Below the pieces are notes generated by a model. The model worked only from the letters and a program-made list of their open reading frames with translations. It had not been told where the DNA came from and did not search any database. From DAISJI01 sp964559835 (GTDB lineage Bacteria > Acidobacteriota > Terriglobia > Terriglobales > Acidobacteriaceae), in contig CAZLJE010000011.1 of NCBI GenBank assembly GCA_964559835.1, forward strand, positions 78,118 to 142,117: a stretch of DNA of 64,000 bases, in the 5' to 3' direction. Below, piece after piece: positions 51,611 to 59,677 of the stretch. A program made the translations under genes and the position numbers. Each line of letters begins with the position of its first letter. Positions within the stretch are counted from its first letter, which is position 1.

Positions 51611-52183
51611 CTACCACTTGGGGAGCAGAAAGCCGGTGGTGCGCCGGTAGGCGAAGTAGGCGTCGCCGAACTCGGCGACCATGAACTGCTCTTCGCGGCT
51701 AGCTTTTAGACCCAGCGCGACCGCGATCAGCGCGATCGCCGCAATGCAGCGCCACTCGCCAACCACGAGCGCCGTGCCCATGACCGACAGCAGTACGCCG
51801 GTATAAATCGGATGCCGGACATAGGCGTAGGGCCCGGAGCGCACCAGTTCGTGTCCGAATTTCAGTCTTACTTCCGCGCTCCAATTGCTGCCCAGAATGA
51901 CGCGCGCCCAGATCGCCACCGCCGCGCCCGCATACGTGAGCGCGACGCCGAGAATCTTCGGGCCTTCGATGTCCGGCAGGAACCGCTGGCGCAGCAGCGC
52001 GAAGGGCACCCTGTCAGAGAACAACAGTGCAAACGCGATGCCGGCGTAAGCGATCGTGGTGAGGCGGGCCAGGAAAGGCTCTGAGGCTTTGTCCTGCTTT
52101 ACACGGACGGCCGCGATCACCCATACGATGAGGAACGCGTACCACGGGACCATTTCAATCTGCCAGAGTGTGAGGGTTCGCAT
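51611..52183 (-). CDS. Isoprenylcysteine carboxyl methyltransferase-like membrane protein
   Basis: 190 residues with about five helices. The C-terminal motif VRSGPYAYVRHPIYTGVLL and EEQFMVAEFGDAYFAYRRTTG is the SAM-binding signature of the ICMT/PEMT family. Target unknown in bacteria. ATG 52183 has AAGGAG 7 bases upstream. Follows the PadR gene by 11 bases and is presumably regulated by it. Confidence 0.9.
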   Translation of the reverse strand: MRTLTLWQIEMVPWYAFLIVWVIAAVRVKQDKASEPFLARLTTIAYAGIAFALLFSDRVPFALLRQRFLPDIEGPKILGVALTYAGAAVAIWARVILGSNWSAEVRLKFGHELVRSGPYAYVRHPIYTGVLLSVMGTALVVGEWRCIAAIALIAVALGLKASREEQFMVAEFGDAYFAYRRTTGFLLPKW

Positions 52184-52194
52184 GACTGACTCCT

Positions 52195-52710
52195 TTATTC
52201 CTTCGTCGGTAGTTCGAGTTTGCGCACGCGCGCAATCCAATTCAGCTCCGATTTGGCCTCGGCACGAGAAAATGCGATGACCGCTTCGGAATACGGGTCG
52301 AGCGAAAAAGTCTTTTGCATAGCTTTGAGTTTCTCGATGAGCGCCTGAAGATGAGCTTCGCGAGCGCTAAGGATCCGCTCACGCGTGTCCTGCGCCAGCA
52401 ACTGAAAGGTCGTCACTCGGAAACGAAATGCTTCCGACGAGCGCGCATCCTGCTCGGTAAAGCTGCTGAGCCGGGACACGAGTTCCTGCCGTCCGAGGGC
52501 GGTCAACGCGTACTGCTGGCGCGTTTGGCCGCGTTCACCCGGGACCGCCTTTCGCACCACCCATTTGTTGTTCATGAAGCGGCGCAGCAAGGGGTAAACC
52601 AGGTTGTTATGCAGGGCTTCCTGACCCAGGATGATCCCCGCCTCGTGTTTCAACTGATATCCGTGCTTCGGCCCCGGAAGCAGAGTCGCGAGGATTATTA
52701 GGTCAGTCAT
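52195..52710 (-). CDS. PadR-family transcriptional regulator with helical C-terminal domain
   Basis: 171 residues: MTDLIILATLLPGPKHGYQLKHEAG, NNLVYPLLRRFMNNKWVVRK, GQTRQQYALTALGRQEL, then a coiled Vir_act_alpha_C-type C-terminus (SAREAHLQALIEKLKAMQKTF). Longer than the PadR at 12824. Likely represses itself and the methyltransferase gene. The ATG lies within a perfect palindrome and close to the expected transcription start. Confidence 0.93.
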   Translation of the reverse strand: MTDLIILATLLPGPKHGYQLKHEAGIILGQEALHNNLVYPLLRRFMNNKWVVRKAVPGERGQTRQQYALTALGRQELVSRLSSFTEQDARSSEAFRFRVTTFQLLAQDTRERILSAREAHLQALIEKLKAMQKTFSLDPYSEAVIAFSRAEAKSELNWIARVRKLELPTKE

Positions 52711-52748
52711 GACAGTGTCAATTATGACCTATAACGTCTGTATGTCAA
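52710..52748 (-). promoter_or_regulatory. padR promoter with TGACA-C-TGTCA palindrome over the start codon
   Basis: Minus strand: -35 TTGACA (52748-52743), 16-bp spacer, -10 CATAAT (52726-52721). The transcription start would fall near 52714, four bases before the ATG, so the mRNA is probably leaderless. The 11-bp palindrome TGACAGTGTCA (52710-52720 on the plus strand) covers that point and is a natural operator candidate. Confidence 0.6.
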
Positions 52749-53000
52749 CTTTCGAATTGTGATTGCGAAACATCCTGAGGTAAGGGAACATCGGAACAAC
52801 ACGGCGCCACGAGTGGGGCGACCCACGTGAAATCCGTCCAAAAAACCGCTGAGAATGCGGGTGTTCCCTTGGGCTTGGGGTTACTTTGTGATACTGTTAC
52901 GCTCATTCCAGCGTGTCTCCCGCATAAACTCAGGTGACGCCTGGTTATCCGTACGCAATCCAGTCCCCCCGGCGTCACGGAACACATCGCGGAGTCCAAG

Positions 53001-55697
53001 ATGGCACTCGGGTTTGGCTTCAATAAAGCGAAGGTGCTCGCCTCGGCGGAGAAATACGTCCAGCAAGGCAAGCTGCAGAACGCGATCAACGAGTACGAAA
53101 AAGTCAGCAAGGAAGATTCCAAGGACCTGACCGTCCTGAACACGATCGGGGACCTTTACGCCCGCCTGGGGCAGACCGACAAAGCGACTTCGTACTTCCG
53201 CAAGGTCGGCGACCATTACGCGTCCGATGGCTTCACCGTCAAAGCTATCGCGATGTACAAGAAGCTGACGAAGGTGAACCCGAACGCCGTCGACGCCGTC
53301 CAGCGGCTCGCCGAGTTCTACACCCAGCAGGGACTCTATAACGACGCACGCCAGCAGTACGTCGCGGTTGCCGATCACTGGCTCAAGAACAACGACCAGG
53401 CCGCCGCCGCTAATGTCTTCAACAAGATGCTGGAACTGGATCCGGACAATGCCGCCGTCCAGACGAAACTCGCCGACCTTTACATCAAGCTGGGCAAGAA
53501 GGAAGACGCGAAGAACATCTTCTTCCGCGCCGCCGAGTCGCTGCACATGCGCGGCGCGCTCGACGCGGCCGACGAGGCGCTCAGCAAGATCCTGAACCTC
53601 GACCCCACCAACGCCATGGCGCTCATGAAGCGGGCGCAGATCTCGATGGACCAGGGCGACGGCGCGAGCGCCGGAGTATTCCTCGGCAAGATCGCCGGCC
53701 TCGAGAAGAATCCTGACGGGCTGGCACTGCTGCTGCGCACGCAGATCATGACCGGCGCTGCCGATGGGGCGGAGAAAACATCGCGCACGCTTGCCGTCGC
53801 GCACAAGGATTTCAGCGGGATCAGCGTCTTCTCGGAGTGGCTGTTCAACAACGGCGCATCGGATAAGGCGCTGTCGCTCCTGAAGGAATACGCGGCCCAA
53901 GTCGGCGATGATTCGCTCATCCGTATTCTTGAGCCGATCCTGACGCGCGAACGCGAGAACCCGGGGGCGCTCGAAAACCTGCTCGTCATCTACAAGGAAG
54001 CCGGAAGCAAAGCCCACATCGTCGAGTGCACGGAGTTCCTCGCCAACGCCTACGTGAAGACGGGGGACCTGCGCAAAGGCAAGGACCTGTTCCAGGAATT
54101 GACGCAGTTGGAACCGGAGAACTCGCAGCACGAGCAGCAGTACCGCCAGGTGCTGATCAAGCTCGGTGAGGACGCTGCTGTGCGTCCGCTCGCGCCCGAA
54201 GAAGCCGTGCAGGCTTTTGTCGTGGACGAGTTGGAGATGGATGCTCCGGCTGTGAAGACCAACTACCCGGAAGAAGTCGAGGAAGCCGTCAAAGCGGCGC
54301 TGACCGACTCCGAGTTGCTCGATTCGTATAACCTTCCGGAAAAGGCGCTCGCTCCTCTGGAGAAGGTGCTGCCCAAGGCGCCGCGCGATGCTCGACTCAA
54401 TGCGCGCATGGCGACCTTGTACGCGGCCGCCAGGAAATTCGCCGAAGCCGCCCGTTGCTGCGACGTCCTGAACCAGGTGCACTCCGCCCAGGGCAACACC
54501 GAGCAAGCGGCGAAATACGCCGAGCTGGCGACAAAGTACAAGGCGAGTGGGCCTGCCGTGCCGGCGCCGGTAGCCGCCGCGATGGACATCTCGTCGGAAT
54601 GGGAAACCGCGTTCGAAGCGCCCGCGCCTGTTCGCACCGCTCCCGGTGCCAGGGAAGTCCAGGAAGTCATAGACGAGATCAAGTTCTACATGTCTCAGAC
54701 GATGTGGCCGGAAGCGGCAGCCGCGGTCGCGCGTTGCGAGTCGATCGACCCGAAACAACCGGAATTGCCGGGCTTGAAGGCACAGATCGCAGCGGGCATC
54801 TCTGGTCCTGCCGCAGCTCCGGAGTTCGGAATCGCGGTCGAGCCCGCCGGCGCCGAGTTTTCTGTCGAAGTTCAGGCGCCAGAAGCGGCCTCAGCACCCG
54901 TGGTCCAGGAGTTTGTCTTCGATGCCGCGGCGCGCGAGCCGGCGCCGGTTGCCGAAGCGCCGTTGCCTGCCCCTGATTTCTCGGTCGAACTGGTGCCGCC
55001 AGTTGCAGCACCCGAGCCGGTGGCCCAAGCCGCCGCTGCCGCGGCTGCCGCACCTGCGGACCAGTTCGGCGGATTCCTGTCTGACCTGGAAGCGGCGCTC
55101 GGTCAGGACTTCAAGGTCGCCGCGCCGCCTCCGCCCGCACCGAAAGCTGCCGCTGCTGCAGCGCCGAAATCTTCCGCTCCTCCTTCGCCGCCTGCGCCGG
55201 TCGCCGCCGCACCGGCTCCGGCCGCAGCGCCCGAACCGCCGAAGAGCGAAGAAGAATCGCTGCTCGACGACATGTTCCAGGAGTTCAAAGAAGACGCCGA
55301 GAAGGGTTCGACTGAGGTCGAAGACCCGGAGACGCACTACAACTTGGGCGTCGCCTTCCGTGAAATGGGGCTGATGGACGAGGCCATCGGGGAACTCCAG
55401 AAGGTCTGCACCGCCATCGACAAGGGCGTGCCGTTCCGCGACAGCATCCAGGCCTTCACCTGGCTGGCGCAGTGCTTCGTCGACAAGGGTGTACCTGAGG
55501 CGAGCTTCAAGTGGTACCAGAAAGCGATCAAGATGGCCGACGGCGAGGAGCAGCGGATGGCGCTGCACTACGACCTGGCCAGTGCCTACGAACTCGCCGG
55601 CAACAAGCCCTCCGCCCTCCAGCATTTCATGGAGGTTTACGGCAGCAACATTGACTACCGCGACGTAGCGGAGCGCATCAAAGCCCTAAGGTCGTAA
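53001..55697 (+). CDS. Large TPR-repeat protein with Ala/Pro-rich linker
   Basis: 898 residues. No signal peptide, so cytoplasmic. Tandem TPRs cover about residues 10-500 (AINEYEKVSKEDSKDLTVLNTIGDLYARLG and similar) and 760-898 (HYNLGVAFREMGLMDEAIGELQKV). Between lies a low-complexity region (about 520-745) rich in Ala, Pro and Glu/Val (APAAAPEPPKSEEE). A scaffold role is likely. Preceded by about 290 bases without a gene. Confidence 0.85.
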   Translation: MALGFGFNKAKVLASAEKYVQQGKLQNAINEYEKVSKEDSKDLTVLNTIGDLYARLGQTDKATSYFRKVGDHYASDGFTVKAIAMYKKLTKVNPNAVDAVQRLAEFYTQQGLYNDARQQYVAVADHWLKNNDQAAAANVFNKMLELDPDNAAVQTKLADLYIKLGKKEDAKNIFFRAAESLHMRGALDAADEALSKILNLDPTNAMALMKRAQISMDQGDGASAGVFLGKIAGLEKNPDGLALLLRTQIMTGAADGAEKTSRTLAVAHKDFSGISVFSEWLFNNGASDKALSLLKEYAAQVGDDSLIRILEPILTRERENPGALENLLVIYKEAGSKAHIVECTEFLANAYVKTGDLRKGKDLFQELTQLEPENSQHEQQYRQVLIKLGEDAAVRPLAPEEAVQAFVVDELEMDAPAVKTNYPEEVEEAVKAALTDSELLDSYNLPEKALAPLEKVLPKAPRDARLNARMATLYAAARKFAEAARCCDVLNQVHSAQGNTEQAAKYAELATKYKASGPAVPAPVAAAMDISSEWETAFEAPAPVRTAPGAREVQEVIDEIKFYMSQTMWPEAAAAVARCESIDPKQPELPGLKAQIAAGISGPAAAPEFGIAVEPAGAEFSVEVQAPEAASAPVVQEFVFDAAAREPAPVAEAPLPAPDFSVELVPPVAAPEPVAQAAAAAAAAPADQFGGFLSDLEAALGQDFKVAAPPPPAPKAAAAAAPKSSAPPSPPAPVAAAPAPAAAPEPPKSEEESLLDDMFQEFKEDAEKGSTEVEDPETHYNLGVAFREMGLMDEAIGELQKVCTAIDKGVPFRDSIQAFTWLAQCFVDKGVPEASFKWYQKAIKMADGEEQRMALHYDLASAYELAGNKPSALQHFMEVYGSNIDYRDVAERIKALRS

Positions 55698-55707
55698 CAC
55701 CGGGCAC

Positions 55708-55740
55708 CGGGCACAGGGCTCATGGCGCAGGGCTCAGGCG
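55708..55740. repeat. GGGC(A/T)C-word repeat shared with 34320
   Basis: Words CCGGGCA, CCGGGCACAGGGCTC and ATGGCGCAGGGCTCAGGCG. The section CTCATGGCGCAGGGCTCAGG differs by one base from CTCATGGCGGAGGGCTCAGG at 34321-34340, just after the DUF885-like gene. This is direct evidence for a dispersed family. Confidence 0.65.
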
Positions 55741-55808
55741 AACAGTTTCTGAAGCTTGCACTCGTGCGAAGAGCCCAGTGGCTGATGCAAGTGCTATAGA
55801 ATCCAGGA

Positions 55809-56192
55809 ATGGGTTCGACGCACAACCCAGGGGAACACGGTTTGCCTGAAGCCAATCTGCCCATTGCCTCGGACCGGGTGGTGAACATTGCCAGCGGCCG
55901 CCCGGCAACTCCGGAACAACAAGCAGCGGTCCCAAGAGGCTCGGTCTGGATGCACCGGATCTCGCTCGTGATCTTTGTCATCTTCTGCATTGAACTGGGC
56001 ATGCTGCTCGCGGTGCTGCCGTGGACGCCGGTATGGGTCAACAACGGCCTCGTCGAGGGGCTTCCACTGCTGAAATCGATCCTGCAACAGAATTTCGTAC
56101 GCGGCCTCGCCACCGGATTCGGACTGATCGACATCTGGATCGGCATCTGGGAGGCCGTGCACTACAAAGACCCGGTCGCCCCTCGCCAATAA
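55809..56192 (+). CDS. Small membrane protein, unknown
   Basis: 127 residues: a polar N-terminal tail (about 45) and two hydrophobic helices (ISLVIFVIFCIELGMLLAVL; LATGFGLIDIWIGIWEAV). No family recognised. CCAGGA precedes the ATG and a TATAGA lies about 10 bases further up, so it has its own promoter. Confidence 0.75.
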   Translation: MGSTHNPGEHGLPEANLPIASDRVVNIASGRPATPEQQAAVPRGSVWMHRISLVIFVIFCIELGMLLAVLPWTPVWVNNGLVEGLPLLKSILQQNFVRGLATGFGLIDIWIGIWEAVHYKDPVAPRQ

Positions 56193-56247
56193 CGGGTGGC
56201 GACGCTCTTCTCACATTCAGGTCCGGCCTGTATCCTCATTCACTGAC

Positions 56248-57171
56248 ATGGACATCGAAGATTTCCCCGAGATCAGCCGTGCTCCCCTCGCCTACGAAAA
56301 CAAGAAGTACTTGAACGGGCCGGAAGGTCGCATCCTCCGGATCCTCGCCGAATACGCAGAACCGCTGTCCCGCTTCCGGCGCGAGCGTATCCAGGACACC
56401 GTCGTCTTCTTCGGCTCGGCGCGCTTCCATAGCCGCTCGGACGCGGAGCGAGAACTGGAACTGCTGGAGAAGCCGGGTTCGGCAAGACCCGCGCCGCCGG
56501 AAGAGCAGGAGAAGGTAAAGCGCGCCCGCGCCGCGGCGGAGATGGCGCGCTACTACGAAGACGCACGCAAAATGGCGTTCCTGCTGACCGAGTGGTCTCT
56601 CGGATTGAGCACCAAGCGGCAACGCTTTGTTGTCACGACGGGCGGTGGACCGGGCATCATGGAGGCCGCCAACCGCGGCGCCCGCGAGGCTGGCGGGAAG
56701 ACCATCGGCTTGAACATCAACCTGCCGTTCGAGCAGATGCCCAACCGATACATCTCGCCGGAGCTGAACTTCGAGTTCCACTACTTCTTCATGCGCAAAC
56801 TTTGGTTCGCGTATCTGGCGAAGGCGCTGATCGTATTTCCCGGCGGGTTCGGTACGTGCGACGAGATGTTCGAGATCCTCACGCTGGCGCAGACGGAAAA
56901 GCTGGCGAAGAAGATCATCGTACTCCTGTATGGCAGCGAGTACTGGAACCGCGTCCTCAACCTGCAGGCGATGGCGGACACCGGCACGATCTCGCCGAAC
57001 GACATCCACCTGTTCAAGATTGTCGACACGCCGGAGGAAGGCTTCGAAGCCCTTCGCGACGGGCTGACGAAGTATCACCTCGACCGTCCGCCGCAGACGA
57101 AGGAGAAGGAAGGCCCGGAGATCGCCGTGACGCGAGGAAAACCGGAAACGGAGACTCGCGAGTTGCCTTAG
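56248..57171 (+). CDS. LOG-family (lysine decarboxylase-like) nucleotide hydrolase
   Basis: 307-residue Rossmann-like protein. TTGGGPGIMEAANRGA and PGGFGTCDEMFE match the PGGxGTxxE signature of the LOG/TIGR00730 family, whose members cleave cytokinin-type riboside monophosphates or AMP. An N-terminal extension of about 120 residues, including FFGSARFHSRSDAE, makes it longer than minimal LOG proteins. True lysine decarboxylase activity is not expected. Confidence 0.92.
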   Translation: MDIEDFPEISRAPLAYENKKYLNGPEGRILRILAEYAEPLSRFRRERIQDTVVFFGSARFHSRSDAERELELLEKPGSARPAPPEEQEKVKRARAAAEMARYYEDARKMAFLLTEWSLGLSTKRQRFVVTTGGGPGIMEAANRGAREAGGKTIGLNINLPFEQMPNRYISPELNFEFHYFFMRKLWFAYLAKALIVFPGGFGTCDEMFEILTLAQTEKLAKKIIVLLYGSEYWNRVLNLQAMADTGTISPNDIHLFKIVDTPEEGFEALRDGLTKYHLDRPPQTKEKEGPEIAVTRGKPETETRELP

Positions 57172-57213
57172 GATGGGCCGGTACGAACGCTTAACGTTAG
57201 TATCGAGGACGCA

Positions 57214-57513
57214 ATGGCGCGCAAGAAGGCAAAACTGTGGGCGCTCCACCCGGGCGAAATGTTACGGGAAGAGTTCATGAGACCGCTGGGCCTGACGGCA
57301 TACCGGCTGGCGAAGGAACTCCGCGTTTCCCTTCCACGGATCAACGAACTGCTGCACGAACGTCGCGCAATGACTGCAGACACCGCCGTGCGCCTGGAAC
57401 GGTACTTCGGCATGCCAGCACGCTTTTGGATGGCGGTGCAGCCCTATTACGAAATCCGCCATGCTGCGAACAAGGCGGAGCTCTCTAAAATCCGCCGCCG
57501 CGCTGCCGCGTAA
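57214..57513 (+). CDS. HigA-family antitoxin, apparently without a toxin partner
   Basis: 99-residue XRE-type repressor with the HigA opening LHPGEMLREEFMRPLGLTAYRLAKELRVSLPRINELLHERRAMTADTA (HTH about 25-55) and ARFWMAVQPYYEIRHA. HigB toxin genes normally lie directly upstream; here the upstream gene is LOG-like and the downstream one is a membrane protein on the other strand. So it is an orphan antitoxin or a co-opted regulator. Confidence 0.92.
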   Translation: MARKKAKLWALHPGEMLREEFMRPLGLTAYRLAKELRVSLPRINELLHERRAMTADTAVRLERYFGMPARFWMAVQPYYEIRHAANKAELSKIRRRAAA

Positions 57514-57520
57514 TGGTTAA

Positions 57521-57943
57521 CTACGCTGCCGGCGGGAATTCGATGTGCGAGCGTTCGATCTTCCTCTTCACGTCGTGTTCCACCGCCTTGGCCTCGAACT
57601 TCTGTGTCTTGTATTGCTGCCGCAGCCACGCGTAGAAGCTCATATTGAGGTTCGACACCCAGACCAGCGCGAACAGTGCGATCACATAACCGGTCCAGTT
57701 CGGCATGTACAGTTTGTAGCCGGTGATCGCGATAAAGAAGATGGCAATGTAGTGGCTGAAACAATAATGGCACGTGAAGAGGTAAAAACACTTACGGCGC
57801 CACGGCGATTCGGGGCATTCCATCTGACGCTGCGCATACTCGCGCAACCCGCGAAAGACCTCCTCCTGCGTCACGGTCCACGATGCACAGGCAACGGCAA
57901 GGGAAAGCACGAACAGTCCGACGATCTGGGCTCCAAGGCTCAT
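57521..57943 (-). CDS. Three-helix membrane protein, unknown
   Basis: 140 residues. Helices at about 5-22, 60-78 and 83-100. The first loop holds CPESPWRRKCFYLFTCHYCFSHY, a Cys-rich segment (CxxxxxxxxCxxxxxCxxC) that might bind metal. The tail is basic and helical. Family not recognised. Confidence 0.75.
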   Translation of the reverse strand: MSLGAQIVGLFVLSLAVACASWTVTQEEVFRGLREYAQRQMECPESPWRRKCFYLFTCHYCFSHYIAIFFIAITGYKLYMPNWTGYVIALFALVWVSNLNMSFYAWLRQQYKTQKFEAKAVEHDVKRKIERSHIEFPPAA

Positions 57944-57985
57944 CGAAGGTTAGATGCGGTTCGAAAACGCCGTATTTCAGCGAAT

Positions 57986-58044
57986 CGGTATTTCGGTATT
58001 CGAACGGGCTTGAGATACTGACAGGCCAACCTACCGAGATACCG
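57986..58044. repeat. CGGTATTTCGGTA word hairpin upstream of the ThiE-like gene
   Basis: CGGTATTTCGGTA (57986-57998) against TACCGAGATACCG (58032-58044), 12 of 13 matched. The right arm ends two bases before the TTG start, taking up the ribosome-binding position as in the element at 22699. Confidence 0.6.
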
Positions 58045-58046
58045 CT

Positions 58047-58664
58047 TTGCTCCTGTACTACATCACCGACCGCAAGCAGTTCGCCGGGACCGAGTCCGAG
58101 CAACGCCGCCTGCTTCTGCGCAAGATCGGCGAAACGGCGGCCGCGGGCGTCGATTACATCCAGCTGCGCGAGCGGGACCTGGCTGCCCGCGAACTGGAAG
58201 CCCTCGCCGGCGAGGCCGCCGGTATCGTCCAAGCCGCCGCTACGCCGACCCGGTTGCTGATCAATTCGCGCGTGGACGTCGCGATCGCGTCGGGCGCCGA
58301 CGGCGTGCATCTCCGCTCCGACGATATTTCTGCTTCCGACGCGCGTGCCATCGCTCGCGAACGCAGGCGATTCGTCGTAGGTGTTTCCTGCCACACCCCG
58401 GAGGAGGTCAAGTCGGCGTGGTCGCACGGCGCCGATTTCGCCGTGTTCGCGCCGGTATTCGAGAAGGAAGGCCACCCGGGGAGCGGATTGCCGGCGCTGA
58501 AAGCGGCGTGTGTGGTCGCCGCGGGATTCGTCATTGCCCTCGGCGGAGTTAACGCTGGAAACGCCAACCTCTGCCGCCAGGCAGGAGCGGCCGGTGTGGC
58601 TGGAATCCGGCTGTTTCAGCAGTCCGACATCGCCACTTTAGTGGCGAAACTGAAGCCCTCCTGA
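58047..58664 (+). CDS. thiE: Thiamine phosphate synthase-like protein (ThiE/TenI)
   Basis: 205-residue TIM barrel: YYITDRKQF, VDYIQLRERDL, LLINSRVDVAIASGADGVHLRSDDI, VGVSCHTPEE, FAPVFEKEGHPGSG, IALGGV. ThiE couples HMP-PP and thiazole phosphate. Canonical ThiE has LRxK and an INDR motif whose Asp binds magnesium; here these read LRER and INSR, so it could be TenI-like or a variant ThiE. TTG start with no good ribosome-binding site because a repeat lies there. Confidence 0.8.
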   Translation: MLLYYITDRKQFAGTESEQRRLLLRKIGETAAAGVDYIQLRERDLAARELEALAGEAAGIVQAAATPTRLLINSRVDVAIASGADGVHLRSDDISASDARAIARERRRFVVGVSCHTPEEVKSAWSHGADFAVFAPVFEKEGHPGSGLPALKAACVVAAGFVIALGGVNAGNANLCRQAGAAGVAGIRLFQQSDIATLVAKLKPS

Positions 58665-59067
58665 ACCAAAAAGGAACAAACCACGCAAGTTAGTGTTTAA
58701 CGTCACAGACGACAACCCTGCTTTGTGCTAGTCTGCGAAACAACGAATGGTAGACGCAGCGCCATGTACGCTGCGCGCCAATGATTGCGGGACGGGCCGA
58801 TGAGTGGGAAAACATCTGCCTCGTTCGATTGCTGGAAACGTGGAGTGCGGCTTCTGTTTACGAACGGCGGCCGACCTCGCGTTGTACCAGAGACGTAGGA
58901 CCGGTCGACGCTGAGTCTACGAGCGATGCGGGCGTACAACCCACAGTACCAACCGCAGCGCCGCAGTGCTGGTCCTTCGCTGTCCATGTTAGGTCACCCT
59001 CGGGTGACTCTCTGCACCGTTATGGCTGGCTTTTTAAGCAGAGGCAACGTTTAACACTGGCGCTATC
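58665..59067. other. Gap with no supported gene
   Basis: About 400 bases. Short reading frames here have no coding character. Two small dyads are visible: CGCAGCG...CGCTGCG near 58756-58776, and GTCACCC-TC-GGGTGAC near 58992-59007. The latter is about 60 bases upstream of the XRE gene and might be its operator. Confidence 0.4.
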
Positions 59068-59340
59068 GTGTCGAGAAAATCACATATCTCTCCGAATGGT
59101 CGGCCTGATTGGGCGACAAGGATCGAGCGGCTGCGGGACCGGCTTCAGTTCAGCCAGACTGAGTTAGCCCGAAAACTGCATGTCTCTGCCATGGCGATTT
59201 CGCGATGGGAGCGCGGTGTGAACGAGCCCCCATCGCACAGTTACATCGCCCTTGGCAAGTTGGCGGGCAGCGAGGGCTGCTGGTACTTCTGGGAACGGGC
59301 CGGAATCACCAAGGCAGACGTTCGCCGCATGCTCGACTAA
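59068..59340 (+). CDS. XRE-family helix-turn-helix protein
   Basis: 90 residues. RIERLRDRLQFSQTELARKLHVSAMAISRWERGVNEPPSHSYIALGKLAG is a standard lambda-repressor-type HTH (residues about 18-65). The tail GCWYFWERAGITKADVRRML recurs in short Acidobacterial XRE proteins. GTG start. Target unknown; the secreted collagen-fibrinogen gene is the next gene downstream. Confidence 0.88.
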   Translation: MSRKSHISPNGRPDWATRIERLRDRLQFSQTELARKLHVSAMAISRWERGVNEPPSHSYIALGKLAGSEGCWYFWERAGITKADVRRMLD

Positions 59341-59677
59341 ATCGGGTTTACGCGTAGCTCAGCTTCGCCACGCGCGGGAAGAAGTGTGTCCCTTCGCGGA
59401 AAGCCGGCCACCGCGACGTTCCCGCCCGAGAACTCGCAGCGGAGTGGTTACCTTCGATTCCTGTTTTATCTATCCCATTGATATGAAGGTGCTTGCGCAA
59501 GAGTGCCGGGCCGGTAGTAACCCGTGACCATGGTAATCCGCGCATTGACGCACCCCCCGCTCGACCCTAGGCTCACAACATCCTCCCCCGAGGTGCTCGC
59601 TTCAACGCGCGCTGTCTTACCGCAGCGCGCGCGGCCGGGAAACTCGGAAACCACGCGTTGCGAGTTTGGAGGGTATT
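59341..59677. other. Leader region of the collagen-like gene
   Basis: No gene. A strong hairpin GCGCGCTG...CAGCGCGC lies near 59610-59632, and an AAACTCG...CGAGTTT dyad near 59640-59668 ends just before the GGAGGG ribosome-binding site. These could structure the mRNA leader. No known riboswitch recognised. Confidence 0.4.

Noticed and set aside
52881..54758. 625-codon minus-strand frame opposite the TPR protein
   Set aside because: Arg/Gly/Val-rich shadow without motifs; TPR repeats are clear on the plus strand.
58781..59167. 129-codon frame before the XRE gene
   Set aside because: No family, poor composition and overlap with the clear HTH gene.
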